Assembly (NCBI GenBank): GCA_002313255.1
Contig: DCBA01000114.1
Coordinates: forward strand, 1 to 29,213
DNA from: Gammaproteobacteria bacterium UBA1119
Lineage (GTDB): Bacteria > Pseudomonadota > Gammaproteobacteria > Pseudomonadales > Azotimanducaceae
Length of the DNA stretch: 29,213 nt
Direction: 5' to 3'
Shown here: positions 1-8,622 of the stretch, in pieces
How the letters are laid out: every line of letters starts with the position of its first letter
How positions within the stretch are numbered: the first letter of the stretch is position 1
Translations under genes and position numbers: made by a program
The notes under the pieces: model-generated
What the model was told of the DNA's origin: nothing
The model's database searches: none
What the model saw: the letters and a program-made list of their open reading frames with translations, nothing else

Positions 1-1
1 C

Positions 2-604
2 CGCTCAATTCCCGGATACCAAAGTGTTGTCGACATTACCGGGCTTATCGCGGCGAAACGTTTGCAACCGAGCACCGTGTGTTACGACCTCGGGTGTTCG
101 CGTGGCGCGACCACCGCTTCGATTTTGAAAGCTATTGGTGATCGCGAATGCAAGATCGTGGCGGTCGACAACTCCGCTCACATGATTGCGGCCGCGTCCG
201 CCAACTTAGCTGATCCAAGGCTTTCGTTTCAGCATGCGGATATCAGGGACATCGAATACGTCGACGCGTCCTTCGTCGTGGCGAATTTCACTCTCCAGTT
301 CCTCCCTCCCGAAGATCGCCTCGCGTTTTTGAGGAACGTTCGTAACGGGCTCAGGCCGGATGGCGTTTTCCTAGTCTCTGAAAAAATCGATGACGACAAA
401 GAATTCGCCGAATTACACGTCGACTTTAAACGCGAAAACGGTTACAGCGAACTTGAGATAAGCCAAAAACGCGCGGCGCTCGAAAACGTTATGAAGATCG
501 ACACGCAAGATGTGATCTTGGCTCGACTCAACGATGCGGGGTTTACCCATTGCCGTATCTGGTTTCGATGCCTCAACTGGATCTCGATCCTCGCCACTTC
601 ATAG
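2..604 (+). CDS. cmoA: Carboxy-S-adenosyl-L-methionine synthase CmoA (5' end cut by window)
   Basis: CmoA converts S-adenosylmethionine and prephenate to carboxy-SAM, the donor that CmoB uses to make 5-oxyacetyluridine at tRNA position 34. The reading frame is open from base 2, so the N-terminus lies outside the window. The visible part starts with a conserved RSxPGY segment followed by the SAM-binding motif VYDLGCSRGATT (here CYDLGCSRGATT) and the acidic motif VAVDNS. A later stretch FVVANFTLQFLPPEDR matches the methyltransferase-fold core of the family. The stop is three bases before the cmoB start, so the two genes are almost certainly co-transcribed, as in other gammaproteobacteria. The C-terminus, ending in ISILATS, is slightly diverged but of usual length. 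Identification rests on sequence motifs plus the cmoB neighbour; confidence is high. Confidence 0.95.
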   Translation, partial: RSIPGYQSVVDITGLIAAKRLQPSTVCYDLGCSRGATTASILKAIGDRECKIVAVDNSAHMIAAASANLADPRLSFQHADIRDIEYVDASFVVANFTLQFLPPEDRLAFLRNVRNGLRPDGVFLVSEKIDDDKEFAELHVDFKRENGYSELEISQKRAALENVMKIDTQDVILARLNDAGFTHCRIWFRCLNWISILATS

Positions 605-607
605 TTT

Positions 608-1516
608 ATGCGTGTAGCCCAATATCTCGAGACCTCATGGCGAAGCCAAGGCCTCAATATTTCTATCGACGACCTCAATCATGGCGATTTGCCACGTTGG
701 CTCGAGGCCATTGATTTACTTCCCAACAGCGCACCGACGCACGTATCCCTCGGAAACATAGTGACGATCGGGGACGCCCGGGAAATCAACGATAACGACG
801 TTTTCGATCGTTGCATCCAAACCCTTGCACCCTGGCGAAAAGGCCCCTTTCGGCTGTTCGGCCGCCCGATCAACAGCGAATGGCGGTCCGATCTCAAATG
901 GGAGCGCGTCCGATCACACATCGATCTCCACGGCCGTTCAGTTCTCGACGTGGGCTGCGGTAATGGCTATTACGGGTGGCGTATGCTCGAAGCGGGGGCT
1001 TCGTCGGTCACCGGTATCGACTCAACCCTCCTTTTCGTTCTTCAGCACGCACTATTTGCTCAATACATGGGCAATCAACAGGCGATCCTGCCGCTTCGGC
1101 TTGAGGAATTCAGCGCGCAAAGGCTCTACGACGTTGTTTTCTCGATGGGCGTCCTCTACCACCAAACGAATCCCGAGGCCCACCTTGATGCAGTCTGCAA
1201 GCTGCTTTCACCCGACGGGACCTTGGTCTTAGAAACCCTCGTCTACCCGACGACTCTCGTTCCGAACGAACGTTATGCGCGCATGAAGAACGTCCAAATC
1301 CCGTCCATCGCGGATCTCTGCCATGACCTGGAAGCATTGGGGTTCAACGACGTCGACGTCAAGAACGTCTCGCTGACGCGAACACTCGAGCAACGGAGCA
1401 CCGACAACATGCCATTCGAATCATTAGCCAAGGCACTTTCCGATCAAAATGCGCTCGAGACCGTCGAGGGGTATGGGGCTCCCGTTCGGGCGACGATTAT
1501 CGCCGTTCGGATCTAA
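608..1516 (+). CDS. cmoB: tRNA U34 carboxymethyltransferase CmoB
   Basis: CmoB transfers the carboxymethyl group of carboxy-SAM to 5-hydroxyuridine at tRNA position 34. The 302-residue protein carries the family signatures PWRKGPF and INSEWRSDLKWERV in its first third, the SAM-binding motif VLDVGCGNGYYGWRM near residues 113-127, the motif FSMGVLYH near the middle, LVLETLV in the following strand, and TVEGYGAPVRA close to the C-terminus. All of these are shared with the Escherichia coli enzyme as I remember it. It is somewhat shorter than the E. coli protein (about 323 residues), mainly at the N-terminus. The ATG start follows the cmoA stop after three bases, giving a two-gene cytoplasmic tRNA-modification operon. 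Confidence 0.95.
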   Translation: MRVAQYLETSWRSQGLNISIDDLNHGDLPRWLEAIDLLPNSAPTHVSLGNIVTIGDAREINDNDVFDRCIQTLAPWRKGPFRLFGRPINSEWRSDLKWERVRSHIDLHGRSVLDVGCGNGYYGWRMLEAGASSVTGIDSTLLFVLQHALFAQYMGNQQAILPLRLEEFSAQRLYDVVFSMGVLYHQTNPEAHLDAVCKLLSPDGTLVLETLVYPTTLVPNERYARMKNVQIPSIADLCHDLEALGFNDVDVKNVSLTRTLEQRSTDNMPFESLAKALSDQNALETVEGYGAPVRATIIAVRI

Positions 1517-1629
1517 CAGGACTCCGCGCTCGGTTGACTATTCAAATCCATTATCCACACTAAGAGATCGAACACGCCAATTGTTGAGGCATTCACGTTG
1601 CTGATGAGTGGATTTTCCAGACACTTTAT

Positions 1630-1655
1630 CGGTCGAGAACCGCTCGACTCGACCG
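1630..1655 (+). repeat. Eight-base inverted repeat upstream of the small membrane-protein gene
   Basis: CGGTCGAG (1630-1637) and CTCGACCG (1648-1655) are perfect reverse complements separated by ten bases. The repeat ends ten bases before the ATG at 1666 and occupies the place where a ribosome binding site would be, and no clear Shine-Dalgarno sequence is visible there. It could be a protein-binding site or an RNA hairpin affecting translation. Both ideas are inference, and an 8-base arm in G+C-rich DNA can be accidental. Confidence 0.3.
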
Positions 1656-1665
1656 GCCTACCGCG

Positions 1666-2028
1666 ATGATTTATTCGTTTCGTTTCCGCGGGAAAAACCA
1701 ACGGATACTGGCGTTGTATCAGAGCTTTTTGGATCATCCGGGGCAAGGGTTACATCCCAAAGAACTTTCACGTATGACCGGAATTCCCATGCTCGACGTT
1801 GTTGCGAGAATGGACCAGATCCCGGAGCTATTCGTCAAGCTGCCGGGACAACGCGACGGTCTAACCCGTTATCGACTGACAACCACGGCAACGGCCCGCA
1901 CAGTCACCGAAATCGAGCACTTGATCGACCAGCAAGTGCGCCGAGAATCTTGGCTTTACTACGCTTTCATCGCGATGGTCTTGCTTGTCTTTTTAATTGC
2001 TGTGATGGCGATCGCACCGGCGATCTAG
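1666..2028 (+). CDS. Small unknown protein: winged-helix-like N-terminus with C-terminal membrane anchor
   Basis: I do not recognise the family. The 120-residue product has a basic N-terminus (YSFRFRGKNQR), then a segment resembling a short helix-turn-helix or winged-helix fold: HPKELSRMTGIPMLDVVARM followed by a beta-hairpin-like KLPGQRDGLTRYRLT. The last 24 residues form one strong hydrophobic helix (LYYAFIAMVLLVFLIAVMAI), so the protein is probably tail-anchored in the inner membrane with its N-terminal domain in the cytoplasm. Its stop codon overlaps the AGGAG ribosome binding site of the acyl-CoA dehydrogenase gene, so the two are likely translated from one message. Another ORF in a different frame (1608-2060) spans the same bases, but its product looks like a random translation. 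Confidence 0.6.
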   Translation: MIYSFRFRGKNQRILALYQSFLDHPGQGLHPKELSRMTGIPMLDVVARMDQIPELFVKLPGQRDGLTRYRLTTTATARTVTEIEHLIDQQVRRESWLYYAFIAMVLLVFLIAVMAIAPAI

Positions 2029-2037
2029 GAGCTGACT

Positions 2038-3156
2038 ATGCCAGAACTACTCTCGAGTGAACTCGTCCGTTTGCGTGATGACGTCGTCGATCTTGGAAAC
2101 AACGTTCTTTCACCGACGCTGGCTGACAGCTCCTTAAGTTCTTCGGAGCGCCACCGTGTGATCGTCGAGTCATCCAAGAAACTCGGTCTGTTTGGCATGA
2201 CACAACCGAAAGAATTCGGTGGTAGCGCTGCGTCCCTTCTCGAACTCACCGTCGTGCGCGACGCACTTGGATCAATGAATCTTTCACACTTGTCAGGAAT
2301 TTTCGGCCCCGGACCCGGCGTTCTTGTCGGTGTCGAAGAACCGCTAAAAAGTGATTACCTTGCTCCCGTGCTCGCCGGAGAAAAGCGTGGCGCGTTCGGA
2401 TTTACGGAACCGGACTCTGCCGAACGCGCTACCTGGGCAACCCTTGAGGAGGACGAGCTCACGATAAACGGCCAGAAATCGTATGTTACGGGGGGCGCAG
2501 ACGCGGATTTCGTCAATACGTTGGTGGAAATTGAAGGCCACGGTCCGGCCATGGTCTTGATCGACACATCGTTCGAGGGCGTCGTGATCAAAAATACATT
2601 TGGGTCCGTCGATGGAACGCACCACGCATACATCGAATTTCACGACGTCGTTGTCCCAGAAGCTCACATCATCGGCAAGCCGGGCGAGGGTATGCCGCGT
2701 GCACTAGGCCAAATCGGTAACACCCGGCTCGCCTTTGCCGCTGATAGCGTCGGTCTCGCGCGTTGGGTCATTGATTTTGTGGAAAAGCATCTCGCGCAAC
2801 CCCACCGAAGTGGCGAGCCTCTGAGTTCGCGGGAGGGCGTTCGAATACGTTACGCAGACATGCGCATTAAAGCGTTTGCGGCGCGGAGCATGGTGTATCG
2901 GACCGCCAGGCTCGGCGACACGGGCGAAAACATCGTCAATGAAGGCATCGCGTGTAAAGTCTTTGCGACCGAAGCGATTGGCGACATCGTTGATTGGGGT
3001 ATCCAACTGGTCGGCGGAATTGCGCTTCGGTCAGGCCATCCACTTGAGATACTCTATCGACGCGTTCGCGCACTGAGGCTCGCGGAAGGTGCGAGCGACG
3101 TGCTACGTCTCAACCTCGCCCGCGGCCGCTTCGAACTCGACAAAGGCCGATTGTGA
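2038..3156 (+). CDS. Acyl-CoA dehydrogenase family protein
   Basis: A cytoplasmic flavoprotein of the acyl-CoA dehydrogenase superfamily, which oxidises acyl-CoA thioesters to enoyl-CoA and passes electrons to electron-transfer flavoprotein. The 372 residues follow the usual order: an N-terminal helical domain with the LGLFGMTQPKEFGG signature (near 50-63), a middle beta domain containing GAFGFTEPDSAE and LTINGQKSYVTGGADAD, and a C-terminal helical domain with IQLVGGIALRSGHPLEILYRRVR and AEGASDVLRL. Glu350 in AEGASD sits where the catalytic glutamate is found in many family members. The substrate cannot be read from sequence. The ATG at 2038 is preceded by AGGAG at 2027-2031, which supports the start. 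It lies downstream of, and is probably co-transcribed with, the small membrane protein at 1666. Confidence 0.88.
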   Translation: MPELLSSELVRLRDDVVDLGNNVLSPTLADSSLSSSERHRVIVESSKKLGLFGMTQPKEFGGSAASLLELTVVRDALGSMNLSHLSGIFGPGPGVLVGVEEPLKSDYLAPVLAGEKRGAFGFTEPDSAERATWATLEEDELTINGQKSYVTGGADADFVNTLVEIEGHGPAMVLIDTSFEGVVIKNTFGSVDGTHHAYIEFHDVVVPEAHIIGKPGEGMPRALGQIGNTRLAFAADSVGLARWVIDFVEKHLAQPHRSGEPLSSREGVRIRYADMRIKAFAARSMVYRTARLGDTGENIVNEGIACKVFATEAIGDIVDWGIQLVGGIALRSGHPLEILYRRVRALRLAEGASDVLRLNLARGRFELDKGRL

Positions 3157-3314
3157 CCATTTTCAAGGACTAATATCTCGATAGAATTTCCCGATGTTGG
3201 GTCGAACCCGTGCAATTCGGAGTCGGTGCGGCGAGACCTTAGTCCGCTCAGAACCCGTCAGCGTCGAAAATGTTTGCGCCGAAACAGTCGCTAGTCGATC
3301 GGCTGGGTCGGATC

Positions 3315-3899
3315 TTATTTCAGCCCGTGCCGTTCCCGATTCTCTTCTTTCTTCGACGGAGATTTCCGTATCAAGACGAACGTTGCACCCGTACCCCCGT
3401 TGCGACGAGGAGCACTGTGGTATCCAATCACATCTGTTAATTGCACCAGCCAGTGTGCTACGTAACTTTTTAGCTTGGCAGGATCGTCACCCCTATCACC
3501 GCGACCGTGGGCAATGACGACGGAGCGAAAACCGTTGCGGCTACTTGAGCTTATAAATCGAAATACGTCATCGCGGGCTTCCTTTAGCGTCCGTTGGTGT
3601 AAATCGAGCGTCGCCTCAATCGGATATTTTCCTTGAGCCAGGCGCCGAAAAACGCGGGGTTGAACACCGTCTTTTTTCCACGCGAGGACGTCAATAGGAT
3701 TCACTCGCTCGATTTCGCCGAGGGTTAGTTGGTTGCGATCGTTCTCTTCGCTGCTCTTCGCCACGGCGTCTCGACGACGTCGCAGCTGCCCCACAGTGGG
3801 TTGTGCACGAGGCCTTGGGACTGCCTTACGCTCGCCCTCTTTAAGGGGAGCCACGCCGTCCATCGCTTCTTGGAATGCTGAGTCCTCGGTCTTTTTCAT
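3315..3899 (-). CDS. Smr-domain protein (MutS2 C-terminal-like)
   Basis: A 194-residue protein with a basic, probably disordered N-terminal third and a C-terminal Smr domain. The domain begins with the LDLH motif (residues 98-101) after the conserved lead-in GKYPIEA, contains the HGRG motif (131-134, in VVIAHGRGDRG), and ends with the WHSAP-like stretch YHSAPRRNGGTGATFVLI. Smr domains of this stand-alone SmrA/YdaL type bind or nick nucleic acids; the substrate here is unknown. The start is constrained because a TAG stop lies directly in frame before the ATG at 3899, although no good Shine-Dalgarno sequence is seen. It is transcribed away from the RND efflux genes. The 158 bases between it and the acyl-CoA dehydrogenase stop show no recognisable feature. 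Confidence 0.85.
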   Translation of the reverse strand: MKKTEDSAFQEAMDGVAPLKEGERKAVPRPRAQPTVGQLRRRRDAVAKSSEENDRNQLTLGEIERVNPIDVLAWKKDGVQPRVFRRLAQGKYPIEATLDLHQRTLKEARDDVFRFISSSSRNGFRSVVIAHGRGDRGDDPAKLKSYVAHWLVQLTDVIGYHSAPRRNGGTGATFVLIRKSPSKKEENRERHGLK

Positions 3900-4099
3900 C
3901 TAAATCGTCGGAATCACTGGTCGTTGTCGTCGCCATGGTAGCGAATTCTAGCGCCAGGACTCACGCGTCTGTGGCGGGGCGCCCGTCGTTAACCTCGATC
4001 TCGTCCGTCCCTGGCATTTCACCTCAAGGTTCAAGGCTAATGGAGCTTTGTAGCTGTTGATTAACACTCCGTAGTGGGCGCGTCCGAGATTCGCCATGA

Positions 4100-4116
4100 T
4101 GTAACCTTGACGTTAC
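4100..4116. promoter_or_regulatory. Operator copy 1, TGTAAC-N5-CGTTAC
   Basis: TGTAAC (4100-4105), five bases, then CGTTAC (4111-4116). The two halves form GTAAC/GTTAC inverted arms with the same spacing as copy 2. The site covers the -35 element of the RND promoter. The arrangement is typical of a TetR/AcrR- or MarR-type operator, which is inference. No such regulator is encoded next to it. Confidence 0.6.
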
Positions 4117-4135
4117 CTTCTGAGTTTAGTATATG
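4107..4135 (+). promoter_or_regulatory. Sigma-70-type promoter for the RND efflux operon
   Basis: TTGACG (4107-4112) and TATATG (4130-4135) are separated by exactly 17 bases and match the -35 and -10 consensus in five and four positions. The predicted transcript would begin near 4142 and have a leader of about 107 bases before the adaptor ATG at 4249. The -35 element lies inside the first operator copy and the -10 element overlaps the second, so a bound repressor would block polymerase. Confidence 0.6.
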
Positions 4136-4152
4136 TAACGTATACGTTACAT
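4133..4152. promoter_or_regulatory. Operator copy 2, perfect 20-base palindrome
   Basis: The sequence ATGTAACGTATACGTTACAT is identical to its own reverse complement. Its core TGTAAC-N5-CGTTAC repeats operator copy 1, with the start of each core 34 bases apart. It overlaps the -10 element and the predicted start of transcription of the RND operon. A perfect 20-base palindrome with a second, spaced copy is very unlikely to be accidental. Confidence 0.75.
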
Positions 4153-4248
4153 TATTTTTACTTGTTGGGGACGAATTCACGGGTCGTTTTCGCGCAGTAT
4201 CAGCGGCTCGATCAGTAGTTGTTCAATTAATCGGATGCAAAGTCGCTC

Positions 4249-5424
4249 ATGAAGACATGGTTGATATCGATCGCCATCCTCGCGTCTGCTGTTGGCGTGG
4301 CATTCGTTATGGTTCAAACACGCGCTGCTCCGACACAAATGGAACGAGAGATCCCAGTACTTTTGGTCGATGCAATCGAGGCACGTCGCGAACCCGTTTT
4401 CTTTCGTGTCAACACGCAGGGCGCCGTGACTCCACGTACCGAATCGAATCTCGTTTCGGAAGTCTCTGGCCAAATCGTCGAGGTTGCATCGAACTATGTA
4501 GCGGGCGGTTTTTTTCGCAAAGGCGAACTGCTGCTAAGAATCGATCCGAGAAATTATCAATCCGCGCTCAAAAGCGCACAAGCCAATGTCGCCCGGGTCC
4601 AAACACAAGTGGCTAAAGAAAACGCGCTGGCGAATTTCGCGCTAGATGATTGGAAGACACTCCGAGACTTGAACGCCTCGGCAGGACCGATCTCCGATCT
4701 GGCATTGCGTAAACCGCAACTGGCTGAGGCCATTGCCGAATTGACTTCGGCGGAAGCGACGCTTGAGAAAGCTCAAGAAGACCTCAACCGAACCAGCATT
4801 CGAGCACCCTACGACGGCATGGTCCAAGAAAAACGCGCGGATGTAGGCCAATACGTCAACACCGGCAGCCAGCTCGCTCTAATATTCGCAACCGACTACG
4901 CCGAGATTCGTTTGCCGATTACGCAACGCGAACTTGCTCTCATCGATCTTCCATCGGCAGACGGGTCGAGTTTACCCCTCCCGGTGACCCTGACGTCTCG
5001 AGTCGGAACAATCCTACACACATGGCAAGGCCTGATCGTGCGTTCTGAGGGCGTTTTCGACAGCGCCAGTCGAGTGTTGTACGTGGTGGCCCAGGTCGAG
5101 GACCCATACAACCAAAGCAGCGGGAATGGTGAACCCCTCCGTATTGGAACCTTCGTGACGGCAAACATTCAGGGTCGATTCGGCGGCGCCCTCTTTACCA
5201 TTCCGCGCCACGCGCTGCAGCGTGGCGAAACGCTGTGGATCATTGACGAACAACAGAAAATCTACCCTCGCGACGTACAAATCGTTAGCACAGACGAGGA
5301 ATACGCCTACGTTGATGGCGGACTTATGAACGGGGATCGCTACACCATCACCCCCATCGACCAGCCACTTCCCGGCATGCCGGTACGCGTGAATACCTTA
5401 CCTAGGCTTAGCAACGCGCGATGA
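4249..5424 (+). CDS. RND efflux periplasmic adaptor (membrane fusion protein)
   Basis: The adaptor links an inner-membrane RND pump to an outer-membrane channel. The 391-residue product starts with an uncleaved or cleaved membrane-targeting helix (TWLISIAILASAVGVAFVM, residues 3-21), followed by the lipoyl/barrel-sandwich segment (VTPRTESNLVSEVSGQIVEV), an alpha-helical hairpin of coiled-coil character (about residues 100-180, rich in A, Q, E and L), the return strand TSIRAPYDGMVQEKRADVGQYV, and beta-barrel and membrane-proximal domains. It ends in GMPVRVN. This is the HlyD/AcrA order. Its ATGA overlap with the pump gene (5421-5424) implies translational coupling. No outer-membrane factor is encoded nearby, so a shared TolC-type channel is likely. 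The substrate is unknown. Confidence 0.9.
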   Translation: MKTWLISIAILASAVGVAFVMVQTRAAPTQMEREIPVLLVDAIEARREPVFFRVNTQGAVTPRTESNLVSEVSGQIVEVASNYVAGGFFRKGELLLRIDPRNYQSALKSAQANVARVQTQVAKENALANFALDDWKTLRDLNASAGPISDLALRKPQLAEAIAELTSAEATLEKAQEDLNRTSIRAPYDGMVQEKRADVGQYVNTGSQLALIFATDYAEIRLPITQRELALIDLPSADGSSLPLPVTLTSRVGTILHTWQGLIVRSEGVFDSASRVLYVVAQVEDPYNQSSGNGEPLRIGTFVTANIQGRFGGALFTIPRHALQRGETLWIIDEQQKIYPRDVQIVSTDEEYAYVDGGLMNGDRYTITPIDQPLPGMPVRVNTLPRLSNAR

Positions 5425-8400
5425 GTGAAACCACGCCTCCCGTTTCAGGCCTGATCGGGTGGTTCGCAACCAATCACGTTGCCGCCAATTTGTTGATGAT
5501 TTTTATCATTGGGGCGGGATGCTGGGGATTGTTCACGACGAAACGGGAAATGTTTCCTGAAGTTCAAATCGATCAGGTCAGCATCCGGGTACCGTACCTC
5601 GGCGCAGCACCGCTGGAAGTTGAGGAAGGCGTCGTCATTCGGGTCGAAGAAGCGATCAAAAGTATCGAAGGCATTTCACAGATCTCCTCGACCGCCTACG
5701 AGGGCATGGGCGAAGTGTTAGCAGAAATCGATGACGGTTACGAACTGGAAACGATCCTCGACGAAATCAAGTTAGCCGTCGACGGTATTTCCACCTTTCC
5801 CCGGGAAAGCGAGCGCCCCATCATCTCCAAGCGAAGCGGGAATCAATGGGGCGGCGTGATGAACGTGCAGCTGACGGGGCTCACGGACGAAGCAACGATG
5901 AAGGAGTTTGCCGAACGCATTCGCGACGAGATTACGGCCTTAGACGGCGTCTCCTATGCCTCGGTAGCCGGCACTCGACCGTTCGAGCTCTCCATCGAAA
6001 TTTCTGAAGATTCACTGCGCCAGTACGGTCTGACCCTAAACCAAGTTGCGCAGGTAATTCGACTCTGGTCAATCGATATCCCCGGCGGCACGATACGCTC
6101 CGATTCCGGCGATATTCGCTTACGGGCCAAGGGACAAGCCTATACGGGTCAGGAGTTCGAGAACATTTTGTTGCTCACTCGACCCGATGGGACCCGCATT
6201 CGCTTGGGTGACGTCGCCACCATACGCGATGGGTTTGCCGAAACAGAGAGTTATGCGTTTTTTGACGGAGAACGTTCTGTCGCCGTGATGATTTCCGCGA
6301 GCGAGAACGAGAATCCCATTGAAATCTCGGAGGCGGTGAACGCCTACGTCGATGAGCGCAACCAAACGCTGCCCGAGGGAATCCAATTGAATATCTGGGG
6401 CGATCAGTCGGAGATGCTCAAGGGACGCCAGGAATCGATGGCCATCAACATGTTAATTGGTGCCTGCCTCGTTTTCATTCTTCTAGGCATCTTCTTGCAC
6501 TTCAAAATAGCAATGTGGGTGATTGTCGGTCTCATCACCGCCGTGCTTGGCGGCTTCATGCTGCTCGAAGCCGTCGACGTTTCGATCAACATCATGAGTT
6601 TGTTCGCCTTCATTATGGTGGTCGGTATCGTGGTGGACGATGCGATTATCATCGCCGAGAGCGCGTATACCGAAACCGAGGATAAGGGGTACTCGGTGCA
6701 CAGCATCGTCACCGGAGCCCAACGCGTCGCGATACCCGCCACCTTCGGCGTATTAACGACGATCGCTGTATTCGGCGCGATGCTGATCCAGTCGGGTCAC
6801 ACGTCGGCGTTTTCCAGGAACATCGCATGGGTGGTGGTCTTCTCGCTCACGTTCTCTCTGATCGAAAGCAAACTCATTTTGCCTTCCCACCTCGCATCGA
6901 TGAAGTCTGCGCACGGTTCGTCCAAGAAAGGCATTTCGGAATGGGTCGACGTACGGTTGAAGTCTTTCATCGAGCATCGTTATCGGCCGTTTCTCGCCTT
7001 TACCATCAAGAACCGTTGGCCAACTTTAGCTTTCTTCGTCAGCTTGGTGATATTGACGATCGGTCTAATGGGCGGCGGCTACGTACGCATGAACTGGTTT
7101 CCCGACATGCAGATGGACTACGTCATGGCGCAGGTGGAGTTGCAAGACGGAGCTCCCGAACAGCTGATCGTCGGTATCGTCGAGGAAATGGAGGGCTCGC
7201 TCACCGAGGTTGAACGTGAAATCCAAATGGAATACGGAATCCAACGGCGAATCATCGAGCACTCGTTTGCCTTCGTGCAGGGCGGCAAAAGCGCGCGATT
7301 TAACGTGGAGCTCAAACCCGAAGACGAACGACCCGTATCCGGCAAGGAGCTTGAAAATCGCTGGCGTGAAAAGCTTGGCGATATCGCGGGAACCAAGAAA
7401 TTGTCGTTTTCGTCTGGACAACACAGCGGCGGCGGTCCGCCGATCGCGTTGAAGCTCCAGGGCTACAACTACCGAAGTCTTGAACAGGCGGCCGACGAAT
7501 TAGTGTCTTATTTACAGACATTTAATGGCGTCTACGAAGTCGAAAGCTCCAATAACGCCGGACCCGAAGAACTGAAACTGCGGATTCGTCCGGAAGCTGA
7601 AGCGTTGGGTATCACGCTTTCCGATCTCGCGAGTCAAGTACGCCAGGCGTTCTACGGTGCCGAGGCCCAACGTATCCAACGTGGAGAGTCGGAAGTGCGC
7701 GTGATGGTGCGTTATCCGGAAGTCAACCGAAAATCGATAGGCAATCTTGAGAACATGTGGATCCGTCTGCCTGACGGTCGTGAAGTGCCATTCGATGCCG
7801 TGGCAGATTACCAACTCTCAACAGGCTACAGCAGCGTACAACGCTTGGACGGCAGGCGGACCGTCTCCGTGGCCGCCAACTTGAACCCTGACATCGTTCA
7901 AGTCGGAGAAGTCATCGGAGCGGTAAGAGCCCAATTCATGCCCGACTTGCTCGACCGCTATCCCGACGTCAAATACGACGTCACCGGTGCATCGCAACGA
8001 CTAGACGACTCGCAAAGTCAGATGCTCCGTTCGATGCTCTTAGCCGTGATTTTGCTTTATGCGCTCATTGCGATTCCGCTCAAATCGTACGTCCAACCCC
8101 TAATTATTATGTTCATCATCCCCTTTGGCATGATCGGTGCTGTGATCGGGCACATGATCATTGGCATTCCAATCACGTCTTTATCATCGCTAGGTCTTAT
8201 CGCGCTCGCAGGCGTGGTCGTCAATGATGCGATCCTCATGGTCGATCACGTCAACAAACGCACGGAAGCAGGTTACAGCGCGGCTGACGCAGCGGTCGAA
8301 GCTGGCGCTGTTCGATTCAGACCCATTCTCCTCACGTCGTTGACCACGTTCTTTGGGCTGACCCCGGTGTTATTAGAAACCGACATGGCAGCTCAGATGG

Positions 8401-8597
8401 TGGTCCCCATGGCGGTGTCGCTTTCGTTCGGAATCGTATTCTCCACCGTCATCACGCTGATCTTTCTGCCTTGTCTGTTCAACATCCTAGGTGAACGTGG
8501 TACCACCTTCGGGAAATTCATAGCGTTTTGGACCAATCAGCCCCTTCCAACGGCCCTTCCTGATCCGGCGAACCAGCCAGTAGGGCAGCAGCCTTAG
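5421..8597 (+). CDS. RND family efflux transporter, inner-membrane pump subunit
   Basis: A 1058-residue proton-driven pump of the AcrB/HAE1 superfamily, close to the usual length. The order is an N-terminal membrane helix (residues about 15-35), a large periplasmic loop beginning at KREMFPEV, helices 2-6 with the proton-relay motif GIVVDDAIIIAE in helix 4, a second periplasmic loop from GGGYVRMNWFPD, and helices 8-12 with GVVVNDAILMVDHVN in helix 10. The paired Asp in helix 4 is the expected proton-translocation site. The FPEV form and overall character resemble the less studied RND branch found with a lone adaptor rather than AcrB itself, which is my impression only. It overlaps the adaptor gene by four bases and would be expressed from the operator-controlled promoter at 4107. 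Confidence 0.93.
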   Translation: MSETTPPVSGLIGWFATNHVAANLLMIFIIGAGCWGLFTTKREMFPEVQIDQVSIRVPYLGAAPLEVEEGVVIRVEEAIKSIEGISQISSTAYEGMGEVLAEIDDGYELETILDEIKLAVDGISTFPRESERPIISKRSGNQWGGVMNVQLTGLTDEATMKEFAERIRDEITALDGVSYASVAGTRPFELSIEISEDSLRQYGLTLNQVAQVIRLWSIDIPGGTIRSDSGDIRLRAKGQAYTGQEFENILLLTRPDGTRIRLGDVATIRDGFAETESYAFFDGERSVAVMISASENENPIEISEAVNAYVDERNQTLPEGIQLNIWGDQSEMLKGRQESMAINMLIGACLVFILLGIFLHFKIAMWVIVGLITAVLGGFMLLEAVDVSINIMSLFAFIMVVGIVVDDAIIIAESAYTETEDKGYSVHSIVTGAQRVAIPATFGVLTTIAVFGAMLIQSGHTSAFSRNIAWVVVFSLTFSLIESKLILPSHLASMKSAHGSSKKGISEWVDVRLKSFIEHRYRPFLAFTIKNRWPTLAFFVSLVILTIGLMGGGYVRMNWFPDMQMDYVMAQVELQDGAPEQLIVGIVEEMEGSLTEVEREIQMEYGIQRRIIEHSFAFVQGGKSARFNVELKPEDERPVSGKELENRWREKLGDIAGTKKLSFSSGQHSGGGPPIALKLQGYNYRSLEQAADELVSYLQTFNGVYEVESSNNAGPEELKLRIRPEAEALGITLSDLASQVRQAFYGAEAQRIQRGESEVRVMVRYPEVNRKSIGNLENMWIRLPDGREVPFDAVADYQLSTGYSSVQRLDGRRTVSVAANLNPDIVQVGEVIGAVRAQFMPDLLDRYPDVKYDVTGASQRLDDSQSQMLRSMLLAVILLYALIAIPLKSYVQPLIIMFIIPFGMIGAVIGHMIIGIPITSLSSLGLIALAGVVVNDAILMVDHVNKRTEAGYSAADAAVEAGAVRFRPILLTSLTTFFGLTPVLLETDMAAQMVVPMAVSLSFGIVFSTVITLIFLPCLFNILGERGTTFGKFIAFWTNQPLPTALPDPANQPVGQQP

Positions 8598-8622
8598 TCA
8601 AAATACCCCGTTCGCCTGATCA

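Larger units (their letters stand above)
3900..4248. other. 349-base intergenic region with RND promoter and two operators
   Basis: This gap separates the divergent Smr gene and the RND adaptor gene. The half nearer the Smr gene shows nothing I recognise. The half nearer the RND genes is A+T-rich and holds a promoter (4107-4135) with two copies of a palindromic operator, listed separately. No small ORF in the gap has convincing coding character. Confidence 0.7.

Noticed and set aside
1608..2060. Second-frame ORF over the small membrane-protein gene
   Set aside because: Its product is rich in Arg, Thr and Cys with no fold-like pattern. The 1666 frame has a clean membrane helix and a stop coupled to the next ribosome binding site.
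3194..3517. Plus-strand ORF overlapping the Smr gene
   Set aside because: The product has no recognisable pattern and lies antisense to a well-supported Smr-domain gene.
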